50,471 nt of DNA from Pseudomonadota bacterium (GCA_023430315.1 JAEZAW010000329.1:1-50471); one strand, 5' to 3'; counted from the stretch's first letter, positions 32,123 to 40,956 are shown. Notes: a model not told the origin generated them from the letters alone. Made by a program: numbers and translations.

Positions 32123-33575
32123 TGCGGAGCAACGGCAAGACGACTGGTTCAGGGACATCGTATTCGACGTTTGTGTCTGTGGCTCCGGACCCGCTGGGAT
32201 CACGCTCGCCCGGAAATTGGCGGCGAAGGGATGGACCGTCGGCCTCTTCGAGAGCGGCGACCTCGAGTTGAAGCTCGATTCCCAGGAGCTCGCGGAAGGT
32301 CGGAACATCGGCCTCGACTACTTCACCCTCGACAGCGTCCGCCAGCGCAAGCTCGGGGGAACGTCCGGTCATTGGACGGGGGTGACGCATCCCTTCGAGA
32401 CGTACGATTTCGATCCTCACCCCAATCATCCGCTCAGCGGTTGGCCGATTGCCCGCTCGGACATCGATCCTTTTGCCGACGAGGCTGCACGCATCCTCGA
32501 CCTAGGTCCCTGGGAGCCGGTTGCCGATATGTTCGAGGGAGCATCGGGCAGGCTCAAGCCGATCTCCTTTCGCTCGAGCACGCCGATCACGCGGTTCGGC
32601 GAGAAGTACCGCGACGAGCTGACGTCATCCAAGATCCGTACGTATCTCAACGCCACGCTGGTCGACCTCGAGCTTGATCCGAGCCTCGGCTCCGTCTCGA
32701 GCCTGACCTTCCGATCCTATGAGAACGAGAAGCCTTTCACCGTTCGCGCGAAGTATGTGGCGCTCTGCTTCGGCGCCATCGAGAACGCTCGCTTCCTGCT
32801 CAATGCGAACCGGCAAGTAAGCGCCGGCATCGGCAACCAGAACGATCTGGTGGGGCGTTACTTCTCGGAGCATCCCGTTTTTCAGGTCGGCTCCATCGTG
32901 TTGCGGAGTGTCCCACGGCATGGCCCCGTCCTGCACTACATCCCCTCTCGGGACATGATGCTCAAGGAGAAGTGCCTGAACTTCGTGCTGTCGATCCCGA
33001 GCACCGTGGAGGCGACGCACAAGAGATGGATCCGAGAGGCCGTATGCACGACGGGCGTGACGCAACGCCTCGTGCAGTCCATCATCGGGCGACCGTTCCA
33101 GTGCTACGATCAGAATGTCTTTGTGGGTTTCGAGCAGTCGCTCAACCGGGACAGCCGCGTGATGCTGTCCAATAAAGCCGACCGGTTTGGCCAGCGCCGC
33201 GCCGCGCTCGACTGGCGCTTCAATGAGCTCGACTTCCACACCATGCGAACGTCATTCATTGAGTTCGGCCGTCAGTTGGCTGCAAGCGACCTCGGCCGGG
33301 CCCGCATGGTGGACTGGCTGCAGGCGGAAAAGCCGCAACCGCCGGGCATCGACAAGGATGTCGTCGGATCCTTTCACAACATGTGCACGACAAGGATGAG
33401 CGAAAATCCGCGTGAGGGCGTGGTGGATCGCGACTGTCGTGTGCATGGCCTTCAGAACCTCTATATTGGTGGCAGCAGCGTTTTCGCGACGGGCAGCTAC
33501 GCGCATCCAACGTTCACGATTGTCCAGCTCGCACTTCGCTTGGCAGAGCACCTCGATGGGAAACTACGCTCATGA
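32112..33575 (+). CDS. GMC-family oxidoreductase 3 (module B)
   Basis: A 487-residue FAD-dependent oxidoreductase. VCVCGSGPAGITLARKL and the acidic LFESG form the nucleotide fold; KLGGTSGHWTGVTHPFE is the flavin loop; the C terminus has SFHNMCTTRMSENP with a likely catalytic histidine, VDRDCRVHGLQNLYI and SSVFATGSYAHPTFTI. It lacks a signal peptide. The ATG at 32112 is preceded by GAAGG and overlaps the end of the small Tat-signal gene, so translation is coupled upstream; downstream, its stop overlaps the ligase start as ATGA. Co-transcription with a ligase and an SDR suggests it oxidises an alcohol on the acyl group or on the sugar to be modified. Confidence 0.9.
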   Translation: MLLDAEQRQDDWFRDIVFDVCVCGSGPAGITLARKLAAKGWTVGLFESGDLELKLDSQELAEGRNIGLDYFTLDSVRQRKLGGTSGHWTGVTHPFETYDFDPHPNHPLSGWPIARSDIDPFADEAARILDLGPWEPVADMFEGASGRLKPISFRSSTPITRFGEKYRDELTSSKIRTYLNATLVDLELDPSLGSVSSLTFRSYENEKPFTVRAKYVALCFGAIENARFLLNANRQVSAGIGNQNDLVGRYFSEHPVFQVGSIVLRSVPRHGPVLHYIPSRDMMLKEKCLNFVLSIPSTVEATHKRWIREAVCTTGVTQRLVQSIIGRPFQCYDQNVFVGFEQSLNRDSRVMLSNKADRFGQRRAALDWRFNELDFHTMRTSFIEFGRQLAASDLGRARMVDWLQAEKPQPPGIDKDVVGSFHNMCTTRMSENPREGVVDRDCRVHGLQNLYIGGSSVFATGSYAHPTFTIVQLALRLAEHLDGKLRS

Positions 33576-34885
33576 GTGGCTTCAGCGCTACGATGGGGCT
33601 TGGTCTCGATACCGGTGACGCGGCAACCCTCGTGGCGCGAGGGACCGAGAGTTGGTCACGCGCGGAGGTGCGCGCGCAATCCGATGCGCTCGTCGAGATC
33701 TTCAAGAATTCGGATGTGACCCAGGCGATGGTGTGCAGCGACCATCCGCTCGACATCATCCGTGCGATCGATGCCAGTGCGCGGGCCGGTGTCGATCTCT
33801 ATATCGCCCATACGACAATACCGGCCGAGCAGATTGCCGATATCGTCGCCACCTACGGCATCACGTATCGCATCGGTGAGAACGACGAGCACCTCGCCAA
33901 GACGCGCCCTGCTGCGTCGGCGTCGGGTCGCATTCATCTCATGACGTCCGGGACGTCCGGCACGCCGAAGATCGCCGCGCATACTCTCGATTCACTGGTC
34001 AGCCGTGCTCGCGCGACGGCTGATCATCCCGCCAATCGGGCGGCCAGATGGTTGCTCACGTACCAGCCGACGGGTTTCGCCGGCATCCAGGTCATTCTGA
34101 CGGCGACCATCACGAAGGGTATGGTCGTGGCGCCCGTCGAGCGCACGCCGCGCGGGTTCTACGACGCGGCTTTGCACTGGAACGTCACGCAGATCAGCGG
34201 CACGCCGACTTTCTGGCGCTCCTTCCTCATGGCCGGCAAGATGGCGCCGCTGTCACTGCGCCAGATCACCATGGGCGGTGAAGCTGCGGACCAGGCGACG
34301 CTCGACCGCGTCAAGGCGGCCTTTCCTTCTGCACGCATTACGCACACGTATGCATCGACCGAAGCCGGCGTCGTATTTGCCGTGCATGATGGCCTCGAGG
34401 GCTTTCCGAGCTCCTATCTCGGCCAGACGGCGCATGGCATTCAGCTCAGGATCCGCGATGGATATCTCGAGATCCGGACACCAAACCGGATGCAGGCTTA
34501 TGTTTCGGAGAACGCGCAGCCCCTGCAGCACGATGGCTGGCTCTCGACGACGGACCAGTGCGAGATCGTCGGGGATCGTGTCTTCATCCTGGGGCGGGCG
34601 GACAAGACGATCAATGTCGGCGGCTATAAGGTCTATCCTCTCGCCATCGAGAAGCTGATCTTGAGCCAGCCGGGCGTTGCCGAAGCGCGCGTCTATGGCG
34701 TGTCCAATCCCATTAGCGGGGCGCTGGTGGCTGCGGATGTCGTCTTGTCGGCAGGCGAGGACCCTGCCGCGGCACGACCGCGCATCCTCGCAGCGTGTCG
34801 CGCACAACTGGCGTCGTTTCAGGTGCCGCGGGTTCTGAAAATCGTGGACAGCATTGCGACGGGTGCATCGGGAAAGAAGGCCTAG
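33572..34885 (+). CDS. AMP-forming acyl ligase, ANL superfamily (module B)
   Basis: A 437-residue adenylate-forming enzyme. The P-loop is TSGTSGTPK at residues 125-133; ITMGGEAADQAT and THTYASTEAGVVF correspond to the A4/A5 substrate-pocket motifs; GRADKTINVGGYKVYP is the hinge motif A8 and the lysine near the C terminus (SGKK) is the A10 position. It is shorter than most acyl-CoA synthetases because the N-terminal region is reduced to about 120 residues. Family chemistry: carboxylic acid plus ATP to acyl-AMP, then a thioester with CoA or an ACP. An ACP of the same module (35668) is the likely acceptor. Start ATG 33572 overlaps the preceding stop (ATGA). Confidence 0.9.
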   Translation: MSGFSATMGLGLDTGDAATLVARGTESWSRAEVRAQSDALVEIFKNSDVTQAMVCSDHPLDIIRAIDASARAGVDLYIAHTTIPAEQIADIVATYGITYRIGENDEHLAKTRPAASASGRIHLMTSGTSGTPKIAAHTLDSLVSRARATADHPANRAARWLLTYQPTGFAGIQVILTATITKGMVVAPVERTPRGFYDAALHWNVTQISGTPTFWRSFLMAGKMAPLSLRQITMGGEAADQATLDRVKAAFPSARITHTYASTEAGVVFAVHDGLEGFPSSYLGQTAHGIQLRIRDGYLEIRTPNRMQAYVSENAQPLQHDGWLSTTDQCEIVGDRVFILGRADKTINVGGYKVYPLAIEKLILSQPGVAEARVYGVSNPISGALVAADVVLSAGEDPAAARPRILAACRAQLASFQVPRVLKIVDSIATGASGKKA

Positions 34886-34889
34886 CGGA

Positions 34890-35633
34890 ATGGGAAGCCG
34901 GCATATCATGGTCACAGGCGGCAGCCGCGGTCTCGGCGCTGCATTCGTCGAAGCGCTCCTCGCCGACGGATACCGGGTGTCTACATGCAGCCGCTCCAAG
35001 CCTGCCCGGCTCGCGGCTCTTCTCGATCATCCGGAATATGCGTCGCGCTTCTATTGGGCGCCGTGCGAGGTGGGCAATGCCGATGAGGCCAATCGCTTCG
35101 TCGCGGACGCCATGCAGTGGGCCGGTGACGATGGCATCTACGGGCTCGTCAACAATGCGGGCATCGCCCAGGCCGGCATCCTGACGTCTTTCCCGAATGT
35201 CGAGAGCGAGCGGCTGATCCAGGTCAATCTGATCGGCGCCATTCACTTTGCCCGCGCGGTCTCCCAGCACATGATCCGCCAGAATACCGGCGGGCGGATC
35301 ATCAACATCAGCTCGATCATTGGAAGTCGCGGCTACAATGGGCTCGCCGCCTACAGCGCATCAAAAGCCGGCATGGATGGCCTGACGCGTGCGCTCGCCC
35401 GTGAGCTCGGGCGCCGGCGCATTACGGTCAACAGCATCGGCCCCGGCTACGTGAAGACGGAGATGTCGGCGACCCTGACACCGCCCCAGCTCGCTCAGAT
35501 CGTCAATCGCACACCGCTCGGGCGGCTTGCGTCCGAAGACGACATCACCGCCCTGCTTCGCTTCCTGCTGAGTGACGGCGCCGGCATGATCACCGGCCAG
35601 GTCATCCTCGTCGACGGGGGCGTAAGCTGCTGA
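34890..35633 (+). CDS. Short-chain dehydrogenase/reductase, FabG-like (module B)
   Basis: A 247-residue classical SDR. HIMVTGGSRGLGAAF binds NAD(P); LVNNAGIAQAG is the NNAG motif at 88-91; INISSIIGSRGYNGLAAYSASKAG contains catalytic S142 region, Y155 and K159; PGYVKTEMSATL follows. Length matches the family. FabG-type enzymes reduce 3-ketoacyl-ACP, so with the ligase and ACP of this locus it could make a hydroxyacyl-ACP for EPS acylation. ATG 34890 was chosen over an in-frame GTG at 34854 that would lie within the ligase gene; only four bases separate the two genes. It is convergent with the ACP gene, 34 bases away. Confidence 0.9.
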   Translation: MGSRHIMVTGGSRGLGAAFVEALLADGYRVSTCSRSKPARLAALLDHPEYASRFYWAPCEVGNADEANRFVADAMQWAGDDGIYGLVNNAGIAQAGILTSFPNVESERLIQVNLIGAIHFARAVSQHMIRQNTGGRIINISSIIGSRGYNGLAAYSASKAGMDGLTRALARELGRRRITVNSIGPGYVKTEMSATLTPPQLAQIVNRTPLGRLASEDDITALLRFLLSDGAGMITGQVILVDGGVSC

Positions 35634-35645
35634 GGCGCAAAGTTA

Positions 35646-35659
35646 GCCGTCTCGACGGC
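35646..35659. terminator. Small dyad between convergent module B transcripts
   Basis: GCCGTC-TC-GACGGC is a perfect dyad in the 34-base gap between the SDR and ACP stops. It could slow both convergent transcripts, but the loop is very small and no T-run follows. Confidence 0.3.
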
Positions 35660-35667
35660 CGGCCGCG

Positions 35668-35913
35668 CTACTTGATGTAGAGCTTCGCGAGCTCGCCTGC
35701 CGTTTGAAATTCGATGAAGCCATCGGCAAACGGATCATGCCCGGCGACGTCCTCGAGCTCGCGCACGAGCACGGCGAGGTCCAGCGAGTCGATCCCGACC
35801 GTACCATCGAGAAGAGCTGTATCGGCAGTTATGGGGCGCGCGTCGAGCCCTTTGTCGGCCAGGATACGCTGGACGATCTCGCTGATCTGCCCGAGAATCT
35901 GCTGTTCGTTCAT
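35668..35913 (-). CDS. Acyl carrier protein (module B)
   Basis: An 81-residue carrier protein. S43 in GIDSLDLAVLV is the phosphopantetheine site, with EIVQRILADKG as helix I before it. ATG 35913 is the only sensible start. It is 28 bases downstream of the SGNH-like gene and is transcribed with it and the MBOAT gene. The facing ligase and SDR genes could charge and process its acyl group. It differs clearly from the module A carrier (for example GIDSLDL instead of GWDSLMH), so the two modules probably use separate carriers and acyl groups. Confidence 0.9.
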   Translation of the reverse strand: MNEQQILGQISEIVQRILADKGLDARPITADTALLDGTVGIDSLDLAVLVRELEDVAGHDPFADGFIEFQTAGELAKLYIK

Positions 35914-35941
35914 TCGCTAGTCTCTCCAATCGTTCGCTACT

Positions 35942-37003
35942 CTAGGGGCAGCGCGCGCGCTCCCCCAAAGTGGTTTGCAGGTCGTCGATTATCTTCTGCG
36001 TTCGCAAGGGCCGGCCGCGCTCGTTCAGATGGTACACCGTGTCGAAGAACAGGCTTTCATCGTAGACGAAAGCGGAAGGCGGGCTCGGAGCGATCAGAGG
36101 CGGACTTGATCTCACCATGGAGTCGAACCGTACGAGGTGGCTTTGCAGCTTGTCATACGCCTCCGCCATGAAGGGCGTATAAGAGACGACGACGGAAGCG
36201 CCGCGCTTCTGCATCTCTTCGGCGAAGCCGCGCATCAGCGCGATCATCTCCGGATCGATTGACGCGCCTTCCGGCACAACCGCTTCCTCGCGGGCAAAAG
36301 GCCACACAACGCCGAGATGGCCGATGATATCGCCCTCCGGCGTGAAGCTCTTCAGCGACTCGATCACATTCATGTCCGCCGGCCCCTCGGCCCGGTAAGA
36401 CTTGCCGGTCAATGGCCGCTTGACCGCATCTATGACCTCCGAGATCAGCCTCATGATCTTTAATTGCGCAACTGTCGGAATGGCGGCGATTGCCTGCAGT
36501 TTCTGCTCGAAGGACAAGTACGAAAAGATCTGAGGATAGGCCTTCGTGATAGCCAAGTGGCTCGCCGGCGTGCCGTCGACGGACTTGAAGAGGTTGTCGT
36601 ACTCGAAGGAAAGCACGACTATGTCCTGGGGATTTATGTGCGCTTTCACCTCCTCGAGCAGGTAGCGGACGCCGAAGTATCCATTCATGCCCATATTGAC
36701 GACGGGGCAGCCCGTTGCCTGCTGGATCATCTTGCTGTCGACGCCATAGGAGAGGTTCGAGCCGCCGACGAGCACGATCTTCCGCGTATCGAGCTGCTCG
36801 AGGCGTTGGTGCTTCAGCCCGATGCCGAGGCTGTAGTCATTCTTCTCGGGAATGAGAAAGACGATCGCCACCGCAGTCGCGAGCACCACGGCAGCCAGGA
36901 TGGCTAGTCGCACGCCCAGACGCAGCGGGCCGTTCAGCCCGCCACTGTCCGGTGCGGCTGCTGATGTGCTCTCTTTGGTCACGATTGTGGGCGGCGCATC
37001 CAT
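35942..37003 (-). CDS. SGNH-like acyl-transfer partner protein (module B)
   Basis: A 353-residue protein with one N-terminal membrane helix at about residues 31-51 and a periplasmic SGNH-type domain. IVLVGGSNLSYGVDS carries the candidate nucleophile S82, GCPVVNMGMNGYFGVRYLL is the second block, and FFDTVYHLNERG gives a D-x-x-x-H type pair near the C terminus. Proteins of this kind receive an acyl group from the MBOAT partner and transfer it to a glycan. ATG 37003 lies one base after the MBOAT stop; the open frame continuing to 37162 only overlaps the MBOAT gene. This protein is unlike the module A partner in sequence. Confidence 0.85.
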   Translation of the reverse strand: MDAPPTIVTKESTSAAAPDSGGLNGPLRLGVRLAILAAVVLATAVAIVFLIPEKNDYSLGIGLKHQRLEQLDTRKIVLVGGSNLSYGVDSKMIQQATGCPVVNMGMNGYFGVRYLLEEVKAHINPQDIVVLSFEYDNLFKSVDGTPASHLAITKAYPQIFSYLSFEQKLQAIAAIPTVAQLKIMRLISEVIDAVKRPLTGKSYRAEGPADMNVIESLKSFTPEGDIIGHLGVVWPFAREEAVVPEGASIDPEMIALMRGFAEEMQKRGASVVVSYTPFMAEAYDKLQSHLVRFDSMVRSSPPLIAPSPPSAFVYDESLFFDTVYHLNERGRPLRTQKIIDDLQTTLGERARCP

Positions 37004-37004
37004 G

Positions 37005-38468
37005 TTAGAATCTGAAGTAGAGGAATGGCTGATCCGCGTGAAGGACGCCGAGGACCAGAACGGACGTTGCCCCAGCATAATATAGGCCCCAGCGGAGCCA
37101 TGAGCGATCGGCCAGAACCGCGCGGACCTTGTCCTTGTTGCCGAGCAGCACATCCGCTGCAATGACGATGCCGATACCGATCAGGGCGAGGAGGAAGCCG
37201 GGTTGGTTGGGGCCGACTAGTTCTTTCAGACCTTCGATGGGTGTCGTCCAGCCGGTGTGAAGATGAGTGGTGATATAGACCGCGTCAGTCACGCTGTTCG
37301 CGCGGAACCAGATATAGGCGAAGCACACGAGCAGGAAGGTCGTCGCGATCTTGACCGCCCGGTGAAGCGCTGGGTGCTTCGTGAGGCCGATCGCGCGGAC
37401 GAAGTTGTTGCGCTGTTTCTGCAGCAGGAGAGACGTGACGATGTAGGTGCCGTGCAGCATCCCCCAGATCACGAATGTCCACTGGGCGCCATGCCAGATG
37501 CCGCTCACGACGAACGTCACGAACAGGCCGGCCAGCATCATCGTATAGAACTTGATCTTGAACCGCTTCTGGCGCGTCAGCGGCGTGTAGACGTAGTCGG
37601 TCAGCCAGGACGTCAGTGAGATGTGCCACCGCTTCCAGAAATCCTGGATCGATGTCGCCATGTATGGCCGGTCGAAATTGCGCACCAGATTGAAGCCGAG
37701 GAAGGCCGCTGTGCCGAGGGCGATATCGGTGTAGCCGCTGAAATCGCAGTAGAGCTGGAAGGCGTACATGAAAGTCGCGAGCGTGAGCGTGACGCCGTCT
37801 GCGGCGTGCGGTGCGTTGTAGACGGCATCCACGTGCGGTGCGATCCGGTCTGCGACGACCGCCTTCTTGAGGACCCCCCAGAGAATGAGTTGAAGGCCGA
37901 AGACCGCCTGCTCGTACTTGAAATCAGGCGGTGCGTGCAGCTGCGGCAGGAGGTTCTTCGTCCGCTCGATCGGTCCTGCGATCAGCTTGGGAAAGAAGAG
38001 GACGTAGAGCGAGAAGATGCCGATGTGGCGCTCGGCCTGTGTTCCCCTGAAGACGTCGATCAGGTAGCCGATCAGGAGAAAGGTATAGAAGGAGATCCCG
38101 ATGGGAAGGAGAATGCTGACGCTCGGGATCGGGTAGCTCAGACCTAGAAAGTCGAATGCCTGGCGGAAGGATTCATTCAAGAAGCCCGTGTACTTGAAGA
38201 CCGCCAGATTGGCGACGAGCAGGCAGACGCCGACCGTCAGCAGGGATTTTTTCCTGCCTTGGTCGGGCGCGTTCTGAATGCGGAGCCCGAAGTAGTACGT
38301 GACGAAGGCCGCGGCGAGGATCTGGGCGACAAAGAGCGGCTCGGCCGCACCGTAGAAGTACAGGCTCGCCGCCAGCAGCCACATCCAGCGCACGTGTTTC
38401 GGCAGCAGGTAGTAGACGACCGCGACGATCGTAAAGAAGATCGCGAACTCTCGGGAAATGAACGCCAT
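37005..38468 (-). CDS. MBOAT O-acyltransferase, AlgI/PatA-like (module B)
   Basis: A 487-residue integral membrane acyltransferase. It begins FISREFAIFFTIVAVVYYLL, has FPKLIAGPIERTKNLLPQL, YCDFSGYTDIALGTAAFLGF, DFWKRWHISLTSWLTDYVY and the histidine-bearing SGIWHGAQWTFVIWGMLHG, all classic for AlgI and PatA, which import acyl groups through the inner membrane for O-acylation of alginate or peptidoglycan. ATG 38468 is well supported by these N-terminal features. It leads a compact three-gene operon with the SGNH-like and ACP genes. The presence of a dedicated ACP and ligase implies an acyl group other than plain acetate. Confidence 0.92.
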   Translation of the reverse strand: MAFISREFAIFFTIVAVVYYLLPKHVRWMWLLAASLYFYGAAEPLFVAQILAAAFVTYYFGLRIQNAPDQGRKKSLLTVGVCLLVANLAVFKYTGFLNESFRQAFDFLGLSYPIPSVSILLPIGISFYTFLLIGYLIDVFRGTQAERHIGIFSLYVLFFPKLIAGPIERTKNLLPQLHAPPDFKYEQAVFGLQLILWGVLKKAVVADRIAPHVDAVYNAPHAADGVTLTLATFMYAFQLYCDFSGYTDIALGTAAFLGFNLVRNFDRPYMATSIQDFWKRWHISLTSWLTDYVYTPLTRQKRFKIKFYTMMLAGLFVTFVVSGIWHGAQWTFVIWGMLHGTYIVTSLLLQKQRNNFVRAIGLTKHPALHRAVKIATTFLLVCFAYIWFRANSVTDAVYITTHLHTGWTTPIEGLKELVGPNQPGFLLALIGIGIVIAADVLLGNKDKVRAVLADRSWLRWGLYYAGATSVLVLGVLHADQPFLYFRF

Positions 38469-38669
38469 GGCGAGTTATCGTCTCATGGAGGTAGCGCCCC
38501 CGCCTCAACCTGCCTTGCTCCCGTGAACTGGTACACGATCGGCCCTCAATATCCCAAAGTTGCCATAGATACCGCCCACTGGCCCGGCTGCATCTCACCA
38601 TAGTATTGCTGCGCGGCCTGAAAACGAATCGCGCTCAGTTTAGAGGGTAAAGCAGCCCTCAGAGATAAT

Positions 38670-38690
38670 TCAATGCTTTGATGGCATTGA
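38670..38690 (-). terminator. Stem-loop downstream of the SAF-domain oxidoreductase
   Basis: TCAATGC and GCATTGA form a 7-bp stem with a 7-base loop in an AT-rich patch about 60 bases after the oxidoreductase stop. It may end that transcript; there is no long T-run. Confidence 0.3.
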
Positions 38691-38750
38691 TATTTTCGGA
38701 GCGCCGCCGCCTGTCTTCCAGCCGCCCTTTGTCGAGGAAATCGACCGGTA

Positions 38751-40076
38751 TCAGACCGGCGCCGCTACGAGATCCTGCAGCCATCTTTCATTGCGGAACA
38801 TAGCGTACTGCTCAGCGCGCAGCCGATCGGCCAGTCGACCGGGCGGCAGCTCGACATCGTCGTACGTGAGCACGCTGTCCTTTGAAATGTCGCGCTTCAG
38901 CTTGCAGCCCTCGACCAATCCTTCGGGCAGGTATCGTCCGCTGGACATCTCCTCGACGTTCGCGGCTTCGCCGTAAGTCATGTACATGCCGGAGTTGTCG
39001 AGCACCTCACCAGCTTTGAGATCGCGCTTGGCGACCGCACAAACTTCGACGACCGGACCGCCGAGCGGCGGCGCGACGTTGTCCCGGAACAGTGCGACGC
39101 GCGCGATGGCGTTCGGCACTTCGAAGTGGACGAGGTGGTAGGGCGTGAAGAACGGGTACAGCGGCCCAGGTCCCATCTTGTACAGGTTGAGATAGTGCCG
39201 CTGCTTGGGATCGGTGTGCTCTGCCAGGACGTAGACCTTGGTCAGCGGCGTGCCGACGACATAGTCGATGATGCCGCCCAGGGCGCGCGCCTCGTCGACG
39301 TCATACAACTCACCGATCTTCATTACGTCGCCGCGATACTCCAAGCCACGCGACATGCCGCGAGAGCGCACCTTGAAGCCCGTTGCATTCGCCACGATCG
39401 CCTGCTCGAAGCTGATCTTCGAGCCGTCGGCGAAGCTGGTGACCATCGCCGGGTTCTGTCCCCACTGCTCCGCAAAGCCCTTCTGGGTCGTCGGATTGCG
39501 ATAGGGATCCTGCAGGCCTTTGACGTTTCCGATGACGCGCGGGATCAGGCCGAGGCCCTTTACCCAGCGTACCAGATTCATCTGCACGCCCGGCTCGTCA
39601 CCTTCGCACGCGGAGAGAATGACACCGTGTTTGCGCGCATACGTCTGCAGGATCGGACCGATGGTGGCGTCGATCTCGGCATTCAGAAGCACGACATCCT
39701 TGCCATGCTTGAAGGCCTCCAGCGCCAGATGCGCGCCGAACTCGACCGAGCCTGTCGCGTCGACCACGACATCCACGTGCTCCGAGCGCGCGATGAGCAT
39801 CGCATCCGCGGTCGCAGCCGGCCGGCCAGCCGAGATCTCCTTGTCCAGCGCGGCCTGGCTTTCCACGATGCGCGCATCCTCGAAGCCTGAATAGCGCAGC
39901 ACATCGAGTGCGCGCTGCGGCTTGCGGTTCGAGATTGCGGCGACGCGCATGCCCGGCGTGCTGTGCGCGATCTGATTGGCCAGGCCCTGGCTCATGAAGC
40001 CCGCCCCGACGATGCCTACTCTGATGGGGCGGCCTTCGTCCTCGCGCCGCTTGAGTGCGGTATCGAGCAGCAGCAT
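38751..40076 (-). CDS. NAD(P)-binding oxidoreductase with SAF domain (homoserine-dehydrogenase-like)
   Basis: A 441-residue protein. IRVGIVGAGFMSQGLANQIA is the NAD(P) fold; HVDVVVDATGSVEFGAHLAL and GVILSACEGDEPGVQMNLVRW resemble homoserine dehydrogenase-type oxidoreductases; residues about 340-420 form a SAF domain (CAVAKRDLKAGEVLDN, YLPEGLVEGCKLKRDISK). Proteins of this type recur in O-antigen and EPS clusters beside RmlC-like epimerases and sugar nucleotidyltransferases, where they are assumed to act on a sugar or amino-acid-like branch; the reaction is not established to my knowledge. ATG 40076 follows CGGGAG. The RmlC-like gene lies 50 bases upstream on the same strand. Confidence 0.82.
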   Translation of the reverse strand: MLLLDTALKRREDEGRPIRVGIVGAGFMSQGLANQIAHSTPGMRVAAISNRKPQRALDVLRYSGFEDARIVESQAALDKEISAGRPAATADAMLIARSEHVDVVVDATGSVEFGAHLALEAFKHGKDVVLLNAEIDATIGPILQTYARKHGVILSACEGDEPGVQMNLVRWVKGLGLIPRVIGNVKGLQDPYRNPTTQKGFAEQWGQNPAMVTSFADGSKISFEQAIVANATGFKVRSRGMSRGLEYRGDVMKIGELYDVDEARALGGIIDYVVGTPLTKVYVLAEHTDPKQRHYLNLYKMGPGPLYPFFTPYHLVHFEVPNAIARVALFRDNVAPPLGGPVVEVCAVAKRDLKAGEVLDNSGMYMTYGEAANVEEMSSGRYLPEGLVEGCKLKRDISKDSVLTYDDVELPPGRLADRLRAEQYAMFRNERWLQDLVAAPV

Positions 40077-40126
40077 TTTGAACTCCCGTTACTGGGCCTT
40101 CTGCAGAATGCGCAGGGGCCTTCCCC

Positions 40127-40693
40127 TTACCCTGCGCTCATGCGGCGCGTCACTTCTGCCTCTATCGAGTCGAGCGGGGCGAACTTCTGATCTTTTTCTG
40201 AAATCACCGTGACAGGAAGCGGCCAGCTCAATCCGAGCTTCGGGTCGTTGTACATCAACCCGCCCTCGGCATTCGGCGTATAGAACTCGCCGACGAAGTA
40301 AGTCGTGTCTGTATCGTCCCGCAACACCTGATAGCCGTGAGCGAAGCGTTCCGGCACGAAGAGCGCGCGCTGGTTGTCCTCGGTCAACTCGACCGAGATG
40401 TGCTCCAGGTAGGTAGGGCTCTCGGGCCGGAGATCGACGATGATGTCGAGTATGGCGCCCTTGGTGCAGCGGACGAGCTTCGTCTCGGCCGCGGGCGGGT
40501 ATTGGAAGTGCATCCCGCGCAAGGTACCCTTGACCTTATTGTGCGCGATGTTCGCCTGGGCGATGACCGGCTTCAGGCCGTGTGCCTTGAATTCTTCCTG
40601 ACAGAAGGCGCGCGCGAAGAACCCCCGCTCATCCGAACGGCGCTCGATATCGAGGATGAAGGCCCCTTTAAGCTTGGTTTCCGTGAAGATCAC
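40127..40693 (-). CDS. rfbC: dTDP-4-dehydrorhamnose 3,5-epimerase-like protein (RmlC)
   Basis: A 188-residue cupin of the RmlC family. GAFILDIERRSDERGFFARAF opens the domain, LRGMHFQ carries the catalytic histidine H62, CTKGAILDIIVDLR and FVPERFAHGYQVL follow, and MYNDPKLGLSWPL closes it. The normal reaction is 3,5-epimerisation of dTDP-4-keto-6-deoxyglucose. The start is GTG 40693 with AGGAG upstream; the frame continues to 40765 but the extra residues are not conserved. No RmlA, RmlB or RmlD gene is in this window, so the protein either relies on genes elsewhere or acts on a different (for example CDP-linked) keto sugar made with the neighbouring nucleotidyltransferase. Confidence 0.88.
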   Translation of the reverse strand: MIFTETKLKGAFILDIERRSDERGFFARAFCQEEFKAHGLKPVIAQANIAHNKVKGTLRGMHFQYPPAAETKLVRCTKGAILDIIVDLRPESPTYLEHISVELTEDNQRALFVPERFAHGYQVLRDDTDTTYFVGEFYTPNAEGGLMYNDPKLGLSWPLPVTVISEKDQKFAPLDSIEAEVTRRMSAG

Positions 40694-40747
40694 GAACTGC
40701 TCCTGAAATTGACTTAACGCATACTCTCGGATCGCCCGTCTGCCCAT

Positions 40748-40764
40748 TTGGCGCCGAGTTTGCA
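40748..40764 (+). promoter_or_regulatory. Putative sigma-54 promoter for the nucleotidyltransferase-PIG-L-GT2 operon
   Basis: TTGGCGCCGAGTTTGCA fits the RpoN consensus TTGGCAC-N5-TTGCA, with one change in the -24 half. The start site would be near 40775, leaving a 182-base leader. A related but weaker copy, GGGCGCCTAGTTTGCC, lies at 40827-40842. Confidence 0.5.
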
Positions 40765-40956
40765 TCCACGCTTAGCAGCTTCCGGGCCAGATTGGCAGCT
40801 AGGATAACGGGCAAGTTTGATCCGACGGGCGCCTAGTTTGCCGCCTTGCACTACCAAGGGAGATCATATTAGTGAATCTTACATATGCTTCTATGACGGC
40901 CTTGCCGGCGGCTGGATGTTGGGCATGATCGCGCGCGGCTCTTGAAAGGGATTCCC

